Positions 1 through 11,766 of a stretch of DNA of 64,000 bases are shown here, in pieces. The notes under the pieces were generated by a model that was given only the letters and a program-made list of their open reading frames with translations, was not told where the DNA came from and did no database searches. Source of the stretch: Torymus aiolomorphi (lineage: Eukaryota > Arthropoda > Insecta > Hymenoptera > Torymidae); assembly GCA_036365515.1 (NCBI GenBank), contig CM070877.1, forward strand, positions 89,413,522 through 89,477,521. Reading direction: 5' to 3'. The first letter of the stretch is position 1. The number at the start of each line of letters is the position of its first letter. The position numbers and the translations under genes were made by a program.

Positions 1-714
1 ATAGTTATTTTTTTAATTGGTTATATAAAAATATCCAATAGCAAATGTCGAAAATCCGCATAGTAGCTTGGAAGGTGATCATATAGGGATCATTTTAAAA
101 CAAAATTGAGCTCGGCTCAATTTAAAAAGCCGTGGAATTCGATTTTTGTCCAGTTTTCATCGTTTCATTCCACTGTGCGACGAATTCCGGAAGAAGGACG
201 GGTTGTATAAATAACAACGCGACGAGTAACGAGAATTGACAATGTATTAAAAACACTTAAGATTTACATAGACTACGCAAGTGTTATTAAAACAAACAGT
301 TAGTTCGCGCGCGACAGTTGCAATTCAAACGCGCGAACGTTACAGCGCGCAACGAAGCTGTTGTTCTCGCGCGCGATGTTAAAGTATGGCGGGCTGACAC
401 GCACCCATACGTACACTGCACAGAAAGCTTGCACGGGGCGATTTCCATGGAGGCCTTTACACTAATGACGCGAGAAGAGAGCAGAAAACTTACGTTTCGA
501 AGGAGCAGCCGGTGTACTCGACTCTCTCTCGCTCTCTGTCGCTCACACGTTAGTTGCGCTCTCTCTTTCTCTCGCACTCATTGGTTATGATCGGCAGGTG
601 GGCTGACTGCCGGCTCCTCACTTGTCCATGCGCGCCACCCAATTATTTAGCGTCTCTTGTTGCCCTTCCTCTTCGGCTAGCCTTCCTCCCGCCTTGCTGT
701 CGGCCGTAAATGAG
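1..714. other. Flank of the first gypsy element, no gene seen
   Basis: No coding region was recognised. The opposed open frames near 290-590 overlap on both strands and follow CpG-rich, CT-rich sequence, so they are probably chance. A TATAAATA string lies at about 206-213. Because the gypsy pol on the minus strand ends near 715, its 3' LTR should lie here. I could not match this stretch to a second copy near 5.5-6.2 kb, so the LTR is not demonstrated. Confidence 0.4.
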
Positions 715-3200
715 CATGGCAGGACTTAGCTGTGTTCAGCCGTATTGTACGCGAACACCAGCTCATTCAGTTTCTCATTCCAGAAGGGATGATTTTCCTC
801 TGCGTATGACATGATCATTGTCTTCACCGTTTGGCTCACACGCTCAACAGGATTGGCCTGAGAGTGGTATGGGGGTGTAAACGTGTTATGCACGATTCTC
901 TCCTTTAAGAATGCCTACAAGACTGCATTCTTAAATTCAGTACTGTTATCGGAGAGAAACACCTCCGGGACTCCGAATCGCAGACATACTCGTTCGTTGA
1001 GTCCTTTTATTATCAATTTACTGTCTGCCGTTTTTATCGGAATTACTTCAATCCAGCGTGTGAACAGGTCCTGGAAGATGAGAATGTATTCGTGGTCGTA
1101 TTTGGTTTTAGGAAGCGGTCCCATAATGTCGCTGGCCACAATTTGCCATGGATGCACTGTAATGCGACGTCCCATGAATCCCGCTGGAGCGCGCTGTTCG
1201 ACTTCTGGCAAATTTGGCACTATTTTCTCTCTAGAGTTTTCTCGCGGCCCAAGTGCCCAGCAATTGGAAGGTCATGGCATTCTCTCAATACCTCGCGTCG
1301 CTTTTCGTGAGGGACTGCTAACTAACCATGCATCGTCGTCGCCGAGAGATCCGTCTATGACTTCATTTCACAATTTTGAAGTACCAGTGGTCGTTTGTAT
1401 CGCATCCGAGCTCTAACGCGGCGACCGCTGGCTCTTCTTCCTCAAACATCCGCGAAAGGGCATCTGGAACATTGTTCAACGAGCCCTTTCGGTCTTCGAC
1501 CGTGAAAGTGAGGTTTTGTAGCTCCAAAGCCCACCTAGTTAACCTGTCGGTCGGGATTTGGAGGTCATGGAGCCACTTCAAATTGCTATGGTCCGTGACA
1601 ACCTTGAAGTCGTAGGCTTGTATGTGCGAACAAAACTATTTAATTGCCCAGAGAATGGCTAGGCATTCTCGTTCCGTCACGCTATAATTCCTCTCGGCTG
1701 CGCTGAGACTTCGACTCGCGAACTCTAGGACTCTTTCATCGCCGTCAATTATTTGGTATAGTACCGCTTCCAGGCCTGTATTGCTCGCGTCAGTTTGCAC
1801 CACGAACTGCGCGTTAGTTACCGGTCTGTGTAGAATCGGTGCAGAATCTACAAGCGCTTTTAGCTTTTGGAAGGCCTCTTCTTGCTCTGTTGACCACTCG
1901 TATTTCCGATCCTTTTTGGTTAGTTCGGTCAGTGGTTCAGCAATTGTGCCGAAGTTTGATAAAAACTTTCTATACTACGAGGCCATTCCTAGGAAGCGTC
2001 TCAGCTGACGGAGGTTTTTCGGTACCGGATACTCCATGATCAGCTTTATTTTCTCGGGGTTTGGCTTAAACCATCTCTATTTACTATGACCCCGAAATAT
2101 TGGACCTCATCGCGGCAGAAGACACTCTTCTGGCGATTTATTGTAAGGTCCGCGTCCTGTATCCTATCCAGAACTCTTTTTAGAACCTCTTTATGCTCCT
2201 CGAATGTCTCTGGGACTATTATTATATCATCAAGATACGAGTGAGCAAAAGGTTCGAGTTCGGGGCCGATGACTTTGTCAATCAGCCTCTAGAAGGACGC
2301 TCCGGCATACGAAAGACCGTAGGGCATTCTCGTAAATTGGAATAGCCCTTTTTCTGCCATGGTGAAGGACGTAGTCTCTTTGGACTCCGGCCTAAGTGGT
2401 ATCTGCTGGTACGCACAGCTTAAATCCAATGTGGAGATGTATCGTGCCTTCTGCAGTTTGCGCAAGATACTTTCCATGTATGGTAACGGGTATGCGTCTG
2501 GCCTTGACGCTGAGTTCACTTTTCCCGTTGGACTTGCGTACCATTACCACTAGGCTTGACCAGCCGCTTGTCGAGGGTTCTATTATTCCCGCTACCAGCA
2601 TTTCCTCCACCTGTTTGTGCATCTCTTCCTCGAGTTTCTGAGATACAGGTTAGTACTTCTGTTTAATGTGTCTTGTAGATCCGACGTCTATTGCATGCTC
2701 GACCCACGGAGTACACCCTAGTGGTGCCAGGCTGTTTCCGGTCAGCTGAGCTACTAAAGCTTCTGCCTCTGCGCTGTTTCTCTGTTGGGTTCGCCAACCC
2801 TATATCTGATACGGACGCGATGTTGTTCGCGATTATGGCGGCTACTTCTAACTTTATGCTTGCATCGTCATCCTTGAGATGCAGCGTGTTGTCTGTGGGG
2901 TCTAAGACGGCGCTAAACTTCTTAATGAAGTTTACCCCCAAGTAGCCTCCGTATCTAGGTCCGGCATTATGGCGACGCGCACGTCTTTGCACACGCTGGC
3001 CACAACCATGGGCAGATACACATAGCCAACCACTGCTATGCTCTGCCCGTTTGCCATCCGCGCCGTTAGGCCACTGGCTATGATTAATTCTTTTTCACAG
3101 GTCGTAGCGAGCTGTAAGCCGATGGAATTCATCCCAGTCCAGGAAGCTCCTGTATCGAAGAGTGCCCGTAGCCTGTAGTCGGCTGCTTCTACTTCAAGCC
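715..3200 (-). pseudogene. pol: Ty3/gypsy pol relic (protease, RT, RNase H, integrase)
   Basis: Reading on the minus strand, a retropepsin comes first with FDTGAS near 3143-3160. Reverse transcriptase follows, with a DLSCAYQQIPL block near 2400 and the catalytic YLDD near 2225-2250. The end of RNase H (VPDALSRM) lies near 1440, then the integrase core with ASDIMGPLP near 1120 and LSDNSTEFKN near 930. Integrase coding continues to about 715, where ANPVERV and LNELVFAYNTA are legible. This order (PR-RT-RH-IN) is the Ty3/gypsy order. The reading frame is interrupted several times, including an in-frame TAG just after the RT palm at about 2290. The element is therefore inactive although most catalytic motifs survive. 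It sits directly downstream of its gag. Confidence 0.9.
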
Positions 3201-3559
3201 ACCATCGCGAGCAGGCTTCCTGGTTGACTTCGTTCGGTTGAGTTCAGAGTACTTCTTGGCTCCCCCCTTCAGAAGATTGGACCGAATTTCCCTCGATCTC
3301 TGATGTGAGAGCTAGGGGTAGGCATGTGGTTGTTTTTATCTATCCCCCTGGCCGTTTCCCTGCTGGTTTCTGGCAGCATTGGACTTGGGATTGCCTCTCT
3401 TTTGCTCAAATCCGGGTCCTCTTCGGTTCTTTGGCCTTTATGGTGGTCCATTATTTCTCGGACTTTTCGGCCTAGCCTGGTAGATTGAGCTATTATCCCC
3501 TCTAGGCTGTTTGGTAGCTTCCCCGCCTTCTCGCTGCCTGTTATCCCGGTTACCCTTCT

Positions 3560-5548
3560 TCCTGGGTTTTCTGGGCGGCTGCGAGTTAGGTTTTTTGCCC
3601 ACTATTCTCGTTGGTCCCTTTCTTCATCAAGGCCGATAAGCATTCGGCCATAACCCGATGGAACATAGCTTCGAGGCTCTCTCGAGGTCCGTGCTTTTGG
3701 TGCCCTATCGCCGCCAAACCTGGATTCAGCTTGTTCCGCTGATTCGTAGGCGGCTCCGTCGGTACGTAGGCAAATTCTGGCAAGTATATCCGCCCAGGCG
3801 GTGGTGGCGGGCGATACACCTTATCTGTCTCGAGCGCTAATTCGGTTTCCCGGGCCAGGTCCAGGTCCAGTTCTCGGTAATTCGTAACCTGGTTACGCAT
3901 TACCACCTTTTGTAATTCTGGCCGCATGTTCCGGTACAACATTTCTATCTGTTGAGCAATGCTAGGTGCCGGAACTAACTTGACGAGCATGGCTTGGAGA
4001 TTTACTACGTAATTACGCGAGAGTTCGTCTCTGCCTTGAGTCCTCGCGTTTATTTCCGCCAGGACGCGTTGCTGATGTCCCCTGCCCCAGCCATACATGT
4101 GCGTTATGGCCTCTTCGAAATCTGGCCACGATCGCCATGTATGGCAATTACACCGGTACTAGGTGGCTGCTACCCCCGTTAGGAGCTCTGGCAACGACGA
4201 AAGCACCTCGTCGTGTGTCAGATGAGCTAGAGTTCTGCATTCCTCTACTCTTGTGAGGAATAAATCGACGCTCTGCTCCTTTGAGGACCCTGAGAACTTG
4301 ATGTGCCATTTTCGGACTATTTGGCCCACATCACAGTCCATTTACTGAGATAAATACGTATGCCTCTCAGACGGGTCTTGGGTCTCGCCATATCCTGTTT
4401 GACGCTGTGGAGGATTTCTCACGCTGTTCCTCCTGGCCTTCGTCGGGGACTGGAGGTTCAGGCTGCTGCTGTCGAAGTTCACATACGTAAACGTGTCTTG
4501 AAAGTAGACCTGTTGTGATTCTCGTCCCTTGCCCGTACTTGGTGGTTGCACTCCCTCCAAGTTCGTACACTATCCTTTAGCTCTTCGACCTCTTTGACGA
4601 GTCTTTGGATTACAGACAGCAGCTGTTCCGAGACTACACTATCTTCTACTGCTATCCCAGCGGTGCGCTGTTCATCTGCTCGTGGCCACTCAAAACTCTG
4701 TTGCTGCGGTGGGTTTCGTGTTTGCTGCCAGAACGCGTGCTGCCCATTTCGTACCGGCAACGGCTCTTCTTCTACGTTGCGCCGGTATTGTCGTTGCCTG
4801 CGCTGCGCTTCCAGAAGCGCTTGCCTGCTGCTGCTCCTGCTGTTGTTGCTGATTCTGCTATTGCTGCTGCTCCAGCACTTGTTACTGTTGCTGCTCCAGC
4901 TGCTATTGCTGCATTTGCTGCTGCTGAAGTTGTTGCTGTTGCTGCATTTGCTGCTGTTGCAGTTGTTGCTATCGCTGCTGCTCCAGTATTTGTTGTTGTT
5001 GCTGCATTTGCTGTTGCTGCAGCTGTTGTTGTTGGAGCTATCCCTCGGCTTCGGCTGGAGATATCCCGGAGGGTGCTGCAGAGCTCAATAGCTCTGTCCC
5101 GGAGCCCTCCTGGCCGTTTGCCTCTTCTGCTGGCTCCACCACTGCATTATATGCTTGTGGTGGCGCGTTCATTCCTCCGAGATTCGGAGTGTTTCTGCCT
5201 CACTAACGGGTCATCAAGGAGCGTGGTAAACCGGTGCGGAAGGTCCGGATCGCTATTTGGATCCACAATAGTCGACCCAGACTTGTTCAACAACGTTAAG
5301 TCGATGAACGCCCTTCGGGACTGCTCGCATTTGGCAAACGCTTGCTGCTCCGACATCTCCGGCTCTGGCACGAAATCGGCGGCACTTTAATCGCCCATGA
5401 GCCACTTGACCATTGTCAGCATATTCACTGACTGCAGATCTGACAGCTGCAGACCAAGGGTTAGCATGGCCTCGTTAATCTCCTCTTCGGGCTATGCATA
5501 CGCCCAATTGTGTATCGCAGATTCCGCAAACTGCGATGATTGGGCCAT
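3560..5548 (-). pseudogene. gag: Ty3/gypsy gag relic with polyglutamine tract
   Basis: An ATG at 5546-5548 opens a minus-strand frame (MAQSSQFAESAIHNWAYA) that continues, through an in-frame TAG near 5493 and a TAA near 5388, into MSEQQAFAKCEQSRRAF. A glutamine-rich stretch encoded by CAG/CAA repeats follows (about 4820-5040). The Retrotrans_gag fold comes next at about 4341-3700, with VRKWHIKFSG, YVVNLQAMLVKLVP and IEMLYRNMRPELQKVV. Gag proteins of this family form the particle that packages element RNA. At least two stops and several frame changes break it. It lies immediately upstream of the minus-strand pol, as expected. The ATG choice is by continuity with the rest of gag, not by an observed transcript. 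Confidence 0.85.
4820..5040 (-). repeat. CAG/CAA trinucleotide repeat inside gag
   Basis: On the plus strand this is an impure run of ctg/ttg/ttgctg triplets. On the coding (minus) strand it reads CAG and CAA, giving a glutamine-rich segment in the N-terminal half of gag. The long plus-strand leucine/alanine frames here are shadows of it. Confidence 0.85.
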
Positions 5549-6230
5549 GGTGTCAATTGGCTGTGTGCTTCCCTGCGAACTTATTTTACTAGCACGAGTA
5601 GTATCCGGGTGAATGGCAGAGAGAGTTTGCCTTCCCAACCCGTGAGCTAGCTTTTTCAACGCGAACCCGGTTTATTTTCTAAAAGCTACGGCGGTTGCTG
5701 TTAACCTCGACAACGCACGAGGGTTTCCCGTTAATTACTATTTGTAATTAATTACACTCAACTACTCGCACTTGTAATTTTAAAATAAATACATGTGAAA
5801 AAATATATATGTGTCAAAACAGACAATATCACAAAAAAACACAATAATAAATATAATTTTCACCTAAAAAAAATAAAGAACAATTTTAAATTCGAGGGGA
5901 TTTTTGCGCTCGAGTTTTTACTCGGGCGCGCCGTCAACTTTTTGCTCCGAGAGTGCTTGCCGACTTTCTCTCGATTTCCCACGAACTACACGAGAAAAAA
6001 AATTTTATTTTCCGTCCAAAAATATAATTCGTATCCATATACGAAAGCAAGCACATATCCTTGCCTTATTTTATACTTTCGTAGAAAGTTTTACTAACAA
6101 TACTATTTGTACATCACTACTATTTATTTTTTTCTTTTAAAAAATCATGAATATTATTATTTTGTAGATGATACAGAAAAAACTCTTAAATACTTGCCTT
6201 ATTTTATGCTTTCGTAGAAAGTTTTATTAA
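5549..6230. other. Gypsy leader and AT-rich flank with a local duplication
   Basis: The first part should be the gypsy leader and 5' LTR, but no LTR pair or primer-binding site could be confirmed. From about 5740 the sequence is AT-rich. A segment reading cttgccttattttatactttcgtagaaag (described in two parts) at about 6058-6095 is repeated at about 6194-6230. The second copy is interrupted by the MITE that starts at 6231 and resumes at 6635 with caatactattt. Confidence 0.55.
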
Positions 6231-6634
6231 GGGGATGTGAAACACTAGCATAGATTCCTATATACCGGCATCGCCATTTTATTTTTTTCCGTAAATTCTA
6301 GAAACTTTTTCGATAAAAGATGATCGCCTTGCTCTTCGCAATGATGTAAGCAATGTCTCATTATATTTTGTGGTAGTTCCATTCACATTTTCCGGAAAAC
6401 TTGTTTGAAATCTTCTAATTTCCGGAAATTGTGTTTAAAATTTTCAAACACGTTTTTCGGAAAATGTGAATGGAACTACCACAAAATATAATGAGACATT
6501 GCTTACATCATTGCGAAGGGCAAGACGATCCTCTTTTATCGAAAAAGTTTCTAGAATTAACGGAAAAAAAATAAAATGGCGATGCCGTTTACCCTACCAT
6601 AGTAGGGTATCTACGAAACAGTTTCACATCTCCA
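6231..6634. mobile_element. Foldback MITE with GGGGATGTGAAAC termini
   Basis: Left end GGGGATGTGAAAC and right end GTTTCACATCTCC are inverted. The inverted similarity extends inward for about 170 bp per arm, through the block CATTGCTTACATCATTGCGA and its partner near 6340-6390. The element is flanked by TAA on both sides (6228-6230 and 6635-6637). The uninterrupted duplicate at about 6090-6110 (gttttactaacaata) serves as an empty site and fits a 3-bp TAA target duplication. That size would suit PIF/Harbinger-type mobilisation; the family assignment is inference. Confidence 0.8.
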
Positions 6635-6816
6635 TAACAATACTATTTATTTGTACAGTCATGAAAAAAATTATTATAATTTGAAGAGAGAGCTTATTGA
6701 ATAGATGAGATTATAGAAATAAAGGACCAGACAAATTGTGTTGTTAGGACATGCTTAACAAAGTAGTTTTTAAAGAACATGTTGATTGTTTTAAAAAAAT
6801 ATTTAAGCTCTCACTA

Positions 6817-7066
6817 CACTGAGAGAAAAAAGGAGGTGTCCACCAAAGACTCTGGTACAGGGAACCGAATTACTCCGGTTTGGCATGTTTGGTAGTAGCC
6901 ACCGGACGAACTCGGTAGTGACTACCGAAGAGGTTATGTTTACTACAGACAAATTGGCTTAGTCCGGTAGTGGCTACCGAAGTCTCTGGTGTAGCGTACT
7001 GGATAGTGTCCGTTTGTTCGTAACTTGGCTTTGTCCGGTACTCTTAACTTTTTTTTTCTCTCAGTG
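6817..7066. mobile_element. TA-flanked MITE with CACTGAGAGAAAAA termini
   Basis: CACTGAGAGAAAAA at 6817 and its inverse TTTTTCTCTCAGTG ending at 7066 are bounded by TA dinucleotides (6815-6816, 7067-7068). The 250-bp interior is non-coding and carries recurring strings such as CGGTAGTGRCTACCGAAG. Size and TA duplication fit a Tc1/mariner-type non-autonomous element. Confidence 0.75.
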
Positions 7067-7097
7067 TATAGTTCTTGGTATCGAGTTTGACACATAT

Positions 7098-7206
7098 TGA
7101 GAGAGACAGACAGAGAGAGAGCGGGAGAGAGAGAAAGAAAGAAAGAGAGAGACAGCGAGAGCGAGAGCGAGAGAGAGAGGTAGAGGGAGAGAGAGAGAGA
7201 GTGAGA
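7098..7206. repeat. GA-rich microsatellite
   Basis: Impure (GA)n with occasional C and T. The serine/leucine-rich open frames read from it on the minus strand are low-complexity artefacts. Confidence 0.9.
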
Positions 7207-7549
7207 GATCTTTAAGGCAAAACTTGATACATATAAATAACAAATGAAATACGTATACAATACTAAATCATATAATACAGAGTCAATTTAAAAACAATTT
7301 TTAAAATACACAATAAAATCAAGAAAGAGATATATAAAAATATAAAATATAACAAGTCGCAAATACATGAATAAACTTCTTTTATAGTTCAATTAATAGT
7401 TTTGTCAATGTTATAGTATCACATTTTATTATATATCCTAGATTTGCATCACAGTATAATGCCACTTGGCAGAGTCATAAATTAGGTTAACATTGAAAGG
7501 TTTCTTATTTCTAGTAGTTTCTAGAAAGCTTCTTTCCCACCAAGAGAGG

Positions 7550-9545
7550 CTAAGGATCAAGATCAATAAAATGTTGACGCACCGCCCTCCTGAACGATGA
7601 AAATGAGGGTAGGTTACGTATGGAGGGAGGGAGGGAGATCCAGAGGCGGACACCTTGGGCCAAAAACGCCTTATCACCCGTTTTGTAGTTTAAGGCCGGA
7701 AACTGAAGTTCCGGCTACACTCCCTTGCTGGTCGGCCTAGGCCTATGCCTCGTGAAAAAAGCAGCTAAATATGATGGCTCACGTATCCTTAATAGTTTGT
7801 ATAATAGTAGTGCTGCAAAGTAGAGCCTACGCGAGTCCATACGAAGCCAGCCCAGGCGTTCCCTATAGGGGGTGATGTGCTCATCCCTCTTAGCTCCGGT
7901 GACATATCTCACACAAGAATTGCTTAATCATTGCATTTTTTCGCGCTGCTCGTCTGATGCGTCTAAATAGACTACTGTACAGTAATCAAGGTGCGGTTGA
8001 ACAAGGCACTCAACTAATCTTTTGCGGAGGATCTCAGTGGTACAACTAACCTCAAACTATAAAAGGCCTTATTAACCTTCTTTGCAATTTGTTCAATGTG
8101 AGGTTTCCATGTCAATTTGTATCAAGTGTAACACCGAGACTCGCAACTTCGCTACTAAATACCGGGGATGAGTTCCCCGGATCGCAAACCAATGCCTGGC
8201 AAATCCAACGAATTCGTATGATTAACTCTAACTCTGGAGTGAAATACGATCGCTTTTGTTTTTCCAGTATTGAGTTTCACACCAGAGTTCTCCGCCCATC
8301 CAGCCACCATTTGCGCCGCATTGGATAGTCGGGCAATGCCTTCCAAGATTTCATCCTTGGTAGTGTGTAGGTAAATTTGCAAGTCGTCCATATAGAAAAT
8401 ATGTTTAATAGTGTCATCGTCAAGTACGTTTCGCATGTCATTAACGCAAAGACGAAAAAGCAGAGGGCTCAGAACAGAACCCTCTGGAACTCCCATGTTT
8501 GTATCTAGCCAATCAGAATTGCCACTTTTGTTAGAAATGATCATTTGGGTGCGTCCTTGTAAGTACGATTTGATCACGGGAGAGCTGATCTAGAGAACCC
8601 TAGCCGACAGAGTTTACGTAATAGTTTTGTCAGTGAGATGGTATCGAAGGCTTTGCTAAAGTCAAAAAGTAACAGTAGCGACAGTTTTCTGTTGTCAATG
8701 CCTAAACGAATGTCATCAGTCAGCTTGAGAAGTGCCGTCTGAGTGCTGTGGTGCTGTCGAACTCCGGCCTGGAAGGGATCTAGTAAATTATAATTTTTGA
8801 GATACTCCGTGATTTGGTTATGGGCAATTTTCTCAAGCACCTTGGAGAGGAAGCAAAGTAATGATACCGGACGAAAGTCCGAGACGGTAGATGGCGCTTG
8901 CTTCTTTTTACGAGTAATTACCTGTGCTTGCTTCCAAGAGCCTGAAAAAACTCCCTGCGCAAAAGAGGTATTGAAAATCCTGACTAAAAATTCGCCGATT
9001 ACAGGTAAAGCTTTCACGATCATACTCTGGGGAACTCCGTCCACCCCCTTTGCCTGCGAGGAGAAGTGTGATATGGCAAGGACTACATCACTCAAAACAA
9101 CTGTTTAAAAACAAAAACCCTCCTCAGTTAAGGGCCAAATGGCGTCCATTGCTTCGTCAAAGCAAAGTGAGCGTTCAGCTCCCCCGGCGTAAAGCCATGA
9201 AGATCATCCCCTCTACGCTTTGGTAGAAGGCCGAGATTACGCATTTCCTTCCATATGTCCTTGTTATCATCAAGAGTCTGTGAGATGTTTATGAAGGAAC
9301 GAGTTACGCTCTTGCGAGTTGCGTAAGTCGACTTCATTGCTGAGCCTGAGGAACTCATTCAATACAGTTACGCGCCCGGTACGTTTGTAACGTCTATGGG
9401 CTGCATTGCGTTTGTTGATCAGCTGCCTTAGCTCAGAACCAATCCAAGGAGCATGTTCTTTTTTAGGGTTCACAGTTATTAAAGGAGCTAAGTTATTAAT
9501 GGCAAGATTCAAATTAGAATTTAAAGAATGTAAAGCTCCCTCTAG
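7550..9545 (-). pseudogene. LINE relic A (jockey/CR1-like ORF2, endonuclease missing)
   Basis: The minus strand encodes the C-terminal two thirds of a non-LTR retrotransposon ORF2. From upstream to downstream there is a linker with KEHAPWIGSELRQLINKRN near 9440-9480, then RT fingers and palm with DFRPVSLLCFLSKVLEKIAH near 8850. Next are LLFDFSKAFDTI near 8660, GVPEGSVLSPLLF near 8490 and the catalytic FYMDDLQIYLH near 8400. A C-terminal tail follows with RLYFAALLLYKLL near 7800 and LWISLPPSIRNLPSFSSF near 7600. Frameshifts occur near 9110 and 8575, and a stop lies near 8580. The N-terminal endonuclease is absent; the coding stops at about 9545, where a G-rich/GA tract and the tail of LINE relic B begin. 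The clade is a judgement from RT style only. Confidence 0.85.
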
Positions 9546-9582
9546 ATCGGGAAGAGGGGGGGGGGGAGCGAGAGAGAGAGAG

Positions 9583-11080
9583 ATTTAGATTTAGATTTAT
9601 TCTTTATTTACACTATGGGGTAATACCCCGTCTGGTGCCAGGTGAAGGCAGGATACAGTAGAGTAGGTATAACAAAAAATACAAATTAGACAAAAATAGT
9701 CAAATAAAAATAATAAGAAAATAATAATAAAAGTAATAAGAAAATAATTATGATGGCTAGAGAGTAGGTGAGCAAAAAATAACTGTACAAAAAAATAAAT
9801 GCGTACAAAAAGCGGTAAAAATACGGTAGATGCTGTCGGGCAGCTTAATTAATAAAATAACGACGGTAAAATAAAGTATAAAAAATATATAAAAAGTATA
9901 ACGCTTAAAAATAACGCTTAAAAATTACAATGGGGTAACAATAAAGGCGGAGGAAACACAGTCGCTAGAGGCGAGCCTGAGGTACGGCGAGCGGAGGCTG
10001 CACGTGAAACAGCAGGTGGGCTGGAAGCCCTTCGTTTCGAACGCGCACTTTCCAGTCGGCCACGTCGCGATCGAACAGGGCGTCTCGTAGAGTACGCTTG
10101 AAACGCTGTAGGTTAGCTATGTCAAAGCCGATGAAGTGGATCGAATTGAGGAGGTCCATCGCCTCGAGGGCGAACGAGTGCTTAAATGCTTCTGTTCTCA
10201 GCGGAGGTGGTTCAAATGGCAGGGGTGGGCGGCGATCCGAGCGGCGCAGGACGAGGTCTACGTTGAGTCTGCATGTGAAAGGATCCACAAGGTATGGTGG
10301 ATAAGCGTTGGCTACAACTTTGAAGGCCTGAAGCCCAATAAAGTATTGGCGTCTTCGGCGAGCGGAGAGCTAGCCAAGCGCAAGCCGGTGGGGCGTGACA
10401 TGACCAAGACGAGGAATATTGCCGACAACAAAACGAACGCAGGCCTTTAGAGCTTTTTCGGTACGGTCTTTGTCAAGGTGATTATAAACTGGAGCTGCGT
10501 AGTCGAGCTGCGGGAGAACAACAGTTTCGGCGAGATATTTCCTAATGTCTCTCGACAGGGCATGGCGGAAAAAGCGCAAGGTGAAAAGCGAGCCAAAGAC
10601 CCTGCGAGTGACTTGTTTTGTGTGCAGCTGCCAGTCAAGGGTGTTGGTGAAAATTACACAGCCGTCAATGACGACACGAGGCAGAGTGGCTAGATCAAGC
10701 TCCCGAGTGTAGGCTGCGCTACCAATAATGACGATGTTTGTTTTCGCAGAATTCAGGGTGCGGCCGTTAATACGGGCCCAGTCTGCGACCGCTTGGGTAT
10801 CTCGAGTGACACGATCGAGTGCAAGATGGAAATTGGACGGAAAAAAATGATGGTAAAGCTGCGTGTCATCGGCAAAGATCATCACCTTGGAAAAACGGAC
10901 CACTGCCGGGAGGTCATTGATGAAGGTGGCAAAAAGAAGCGGGCCAAGAACACTCCCTAGTGGTACTCCAGAAGGGGCACGTAGCCAGTTGGAAATATTT
11001 CCGCCCGCGTCGACGACCGCTTGAAGTTTGTCGGCGAGGTATGTAAAAAACCACCGAAGGGCATGGGTGGTGAAGTTGAG
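9583..11080 (-). pseudogene. LINE relic B (5'-truncated RT with AAATCT tail)
   Basis: On the minus strand the coding begins within RT (ALRWFFTYLADKLQAVVDAG near 11040), passes GVPLGSVLGPLLFATFINDLP near 10940 and the catalytic FADDTQLYHHF near 10870. It ends in a thumb/C-terminal region with ESL-type tail near 9970-10300. The 3' end is a short tandem AAATCT tail (plus-strand gatttagatttagattta at 9583-9600), a microsatellite-like tail seen in several LINE clades. The 5' side is lost at a GA-rich tract (11080-11143). It sits immediately 5' of relic A on the same strand and may have inserted into it. Confidence 0.85.
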
Positions 11081-11143
11081 CGCACGAGAGAGGGAGAGAG
11101 GGAGAGAGGAAGAGAGAGGGAGATAGAGAGAGAGAGAGAGAGA
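11080..11143. repeat. GA-rich microsatellite
   Basis: Runs of gagagaggga and (ga)n at the 5' truncation of LINE relic B. They produce the spurious serine/leucine frames on the minus strand. Confidence 0.85.
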
Positions 11144-11234
11144 TGCGTAGATACCAAGCCAATGAAGACAGCGGCTTCATATGAAGCAGCTTTTTTTGTA
11201 AATTTCAACATTGCAAAAGTAGATATCGCCTAAT

Positions 11235-11765
11235 AAAGAAAATCTAATTTATTTAATTTAAATTTGGAGGACTCATTTTGTTTCACGTGCAATTTCATAG
11301 GGAGTCATCGATATCAAAATTAAAGAATTTTCAGAACCTATAAACATACATCTACATGTTTACATCTTCATGCATGTTTCTTATAAACAAATAGATGTAT
11401 CTATGCAGATTTTGACAATAGTAGAAGGATAGAAAACAAAATTTATTAATATGACCAAATTTTACTTCCAATTTAAGAGAATGTAACCGTATTGAGGGCA
11501 CGCATAGCGCGCCCAACATTCTCGTATAACAAAGACTCTATAAGCTGAGTAATAATGCCGACCACGCATCAGTTATCAACGAACTGTGAAGGTGCTAACA
11601 TGTCGGAGCATACACATCCTAAATGTCTGCGTTTAAAAGTAGTACATTGTGGAAGATAACTTATATCATTTTTTGTTTTATAAAAAGCATGCATGAACCT
11701 GTAAACATGTAGATTTATCTTTACAGATTTTGAAAATTTATTCTCACCAGCGATGAAATTCATAT
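11235..11765. other. AT-rich spacer, no gene seen
   Basis: No protein family recognised. A segment near 11340-11430 (aaacatacatctacatg, agatgtatctatgcagatttt) resembles one near 11690-11740 (gtaaacatgtagatttatc, tacagattttg), which suggests a decayed repeat. It ends at the double-jelly-roll relic. Confidence 0.4.
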
Positions 11766-11766
11766 A

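Noticed and set aside
1..600. 3' LTR of the first gypsy element
   Set aside because: Expected by position, but no matching 5' copy was found near 5.5-6.2 kb.
4546..5390. Leucine- and alanine-rich plus-strand frames of 180-260 codons
   Set aside because: Shadows of the CAG/CAA tract and gag coding on the opposite strand.
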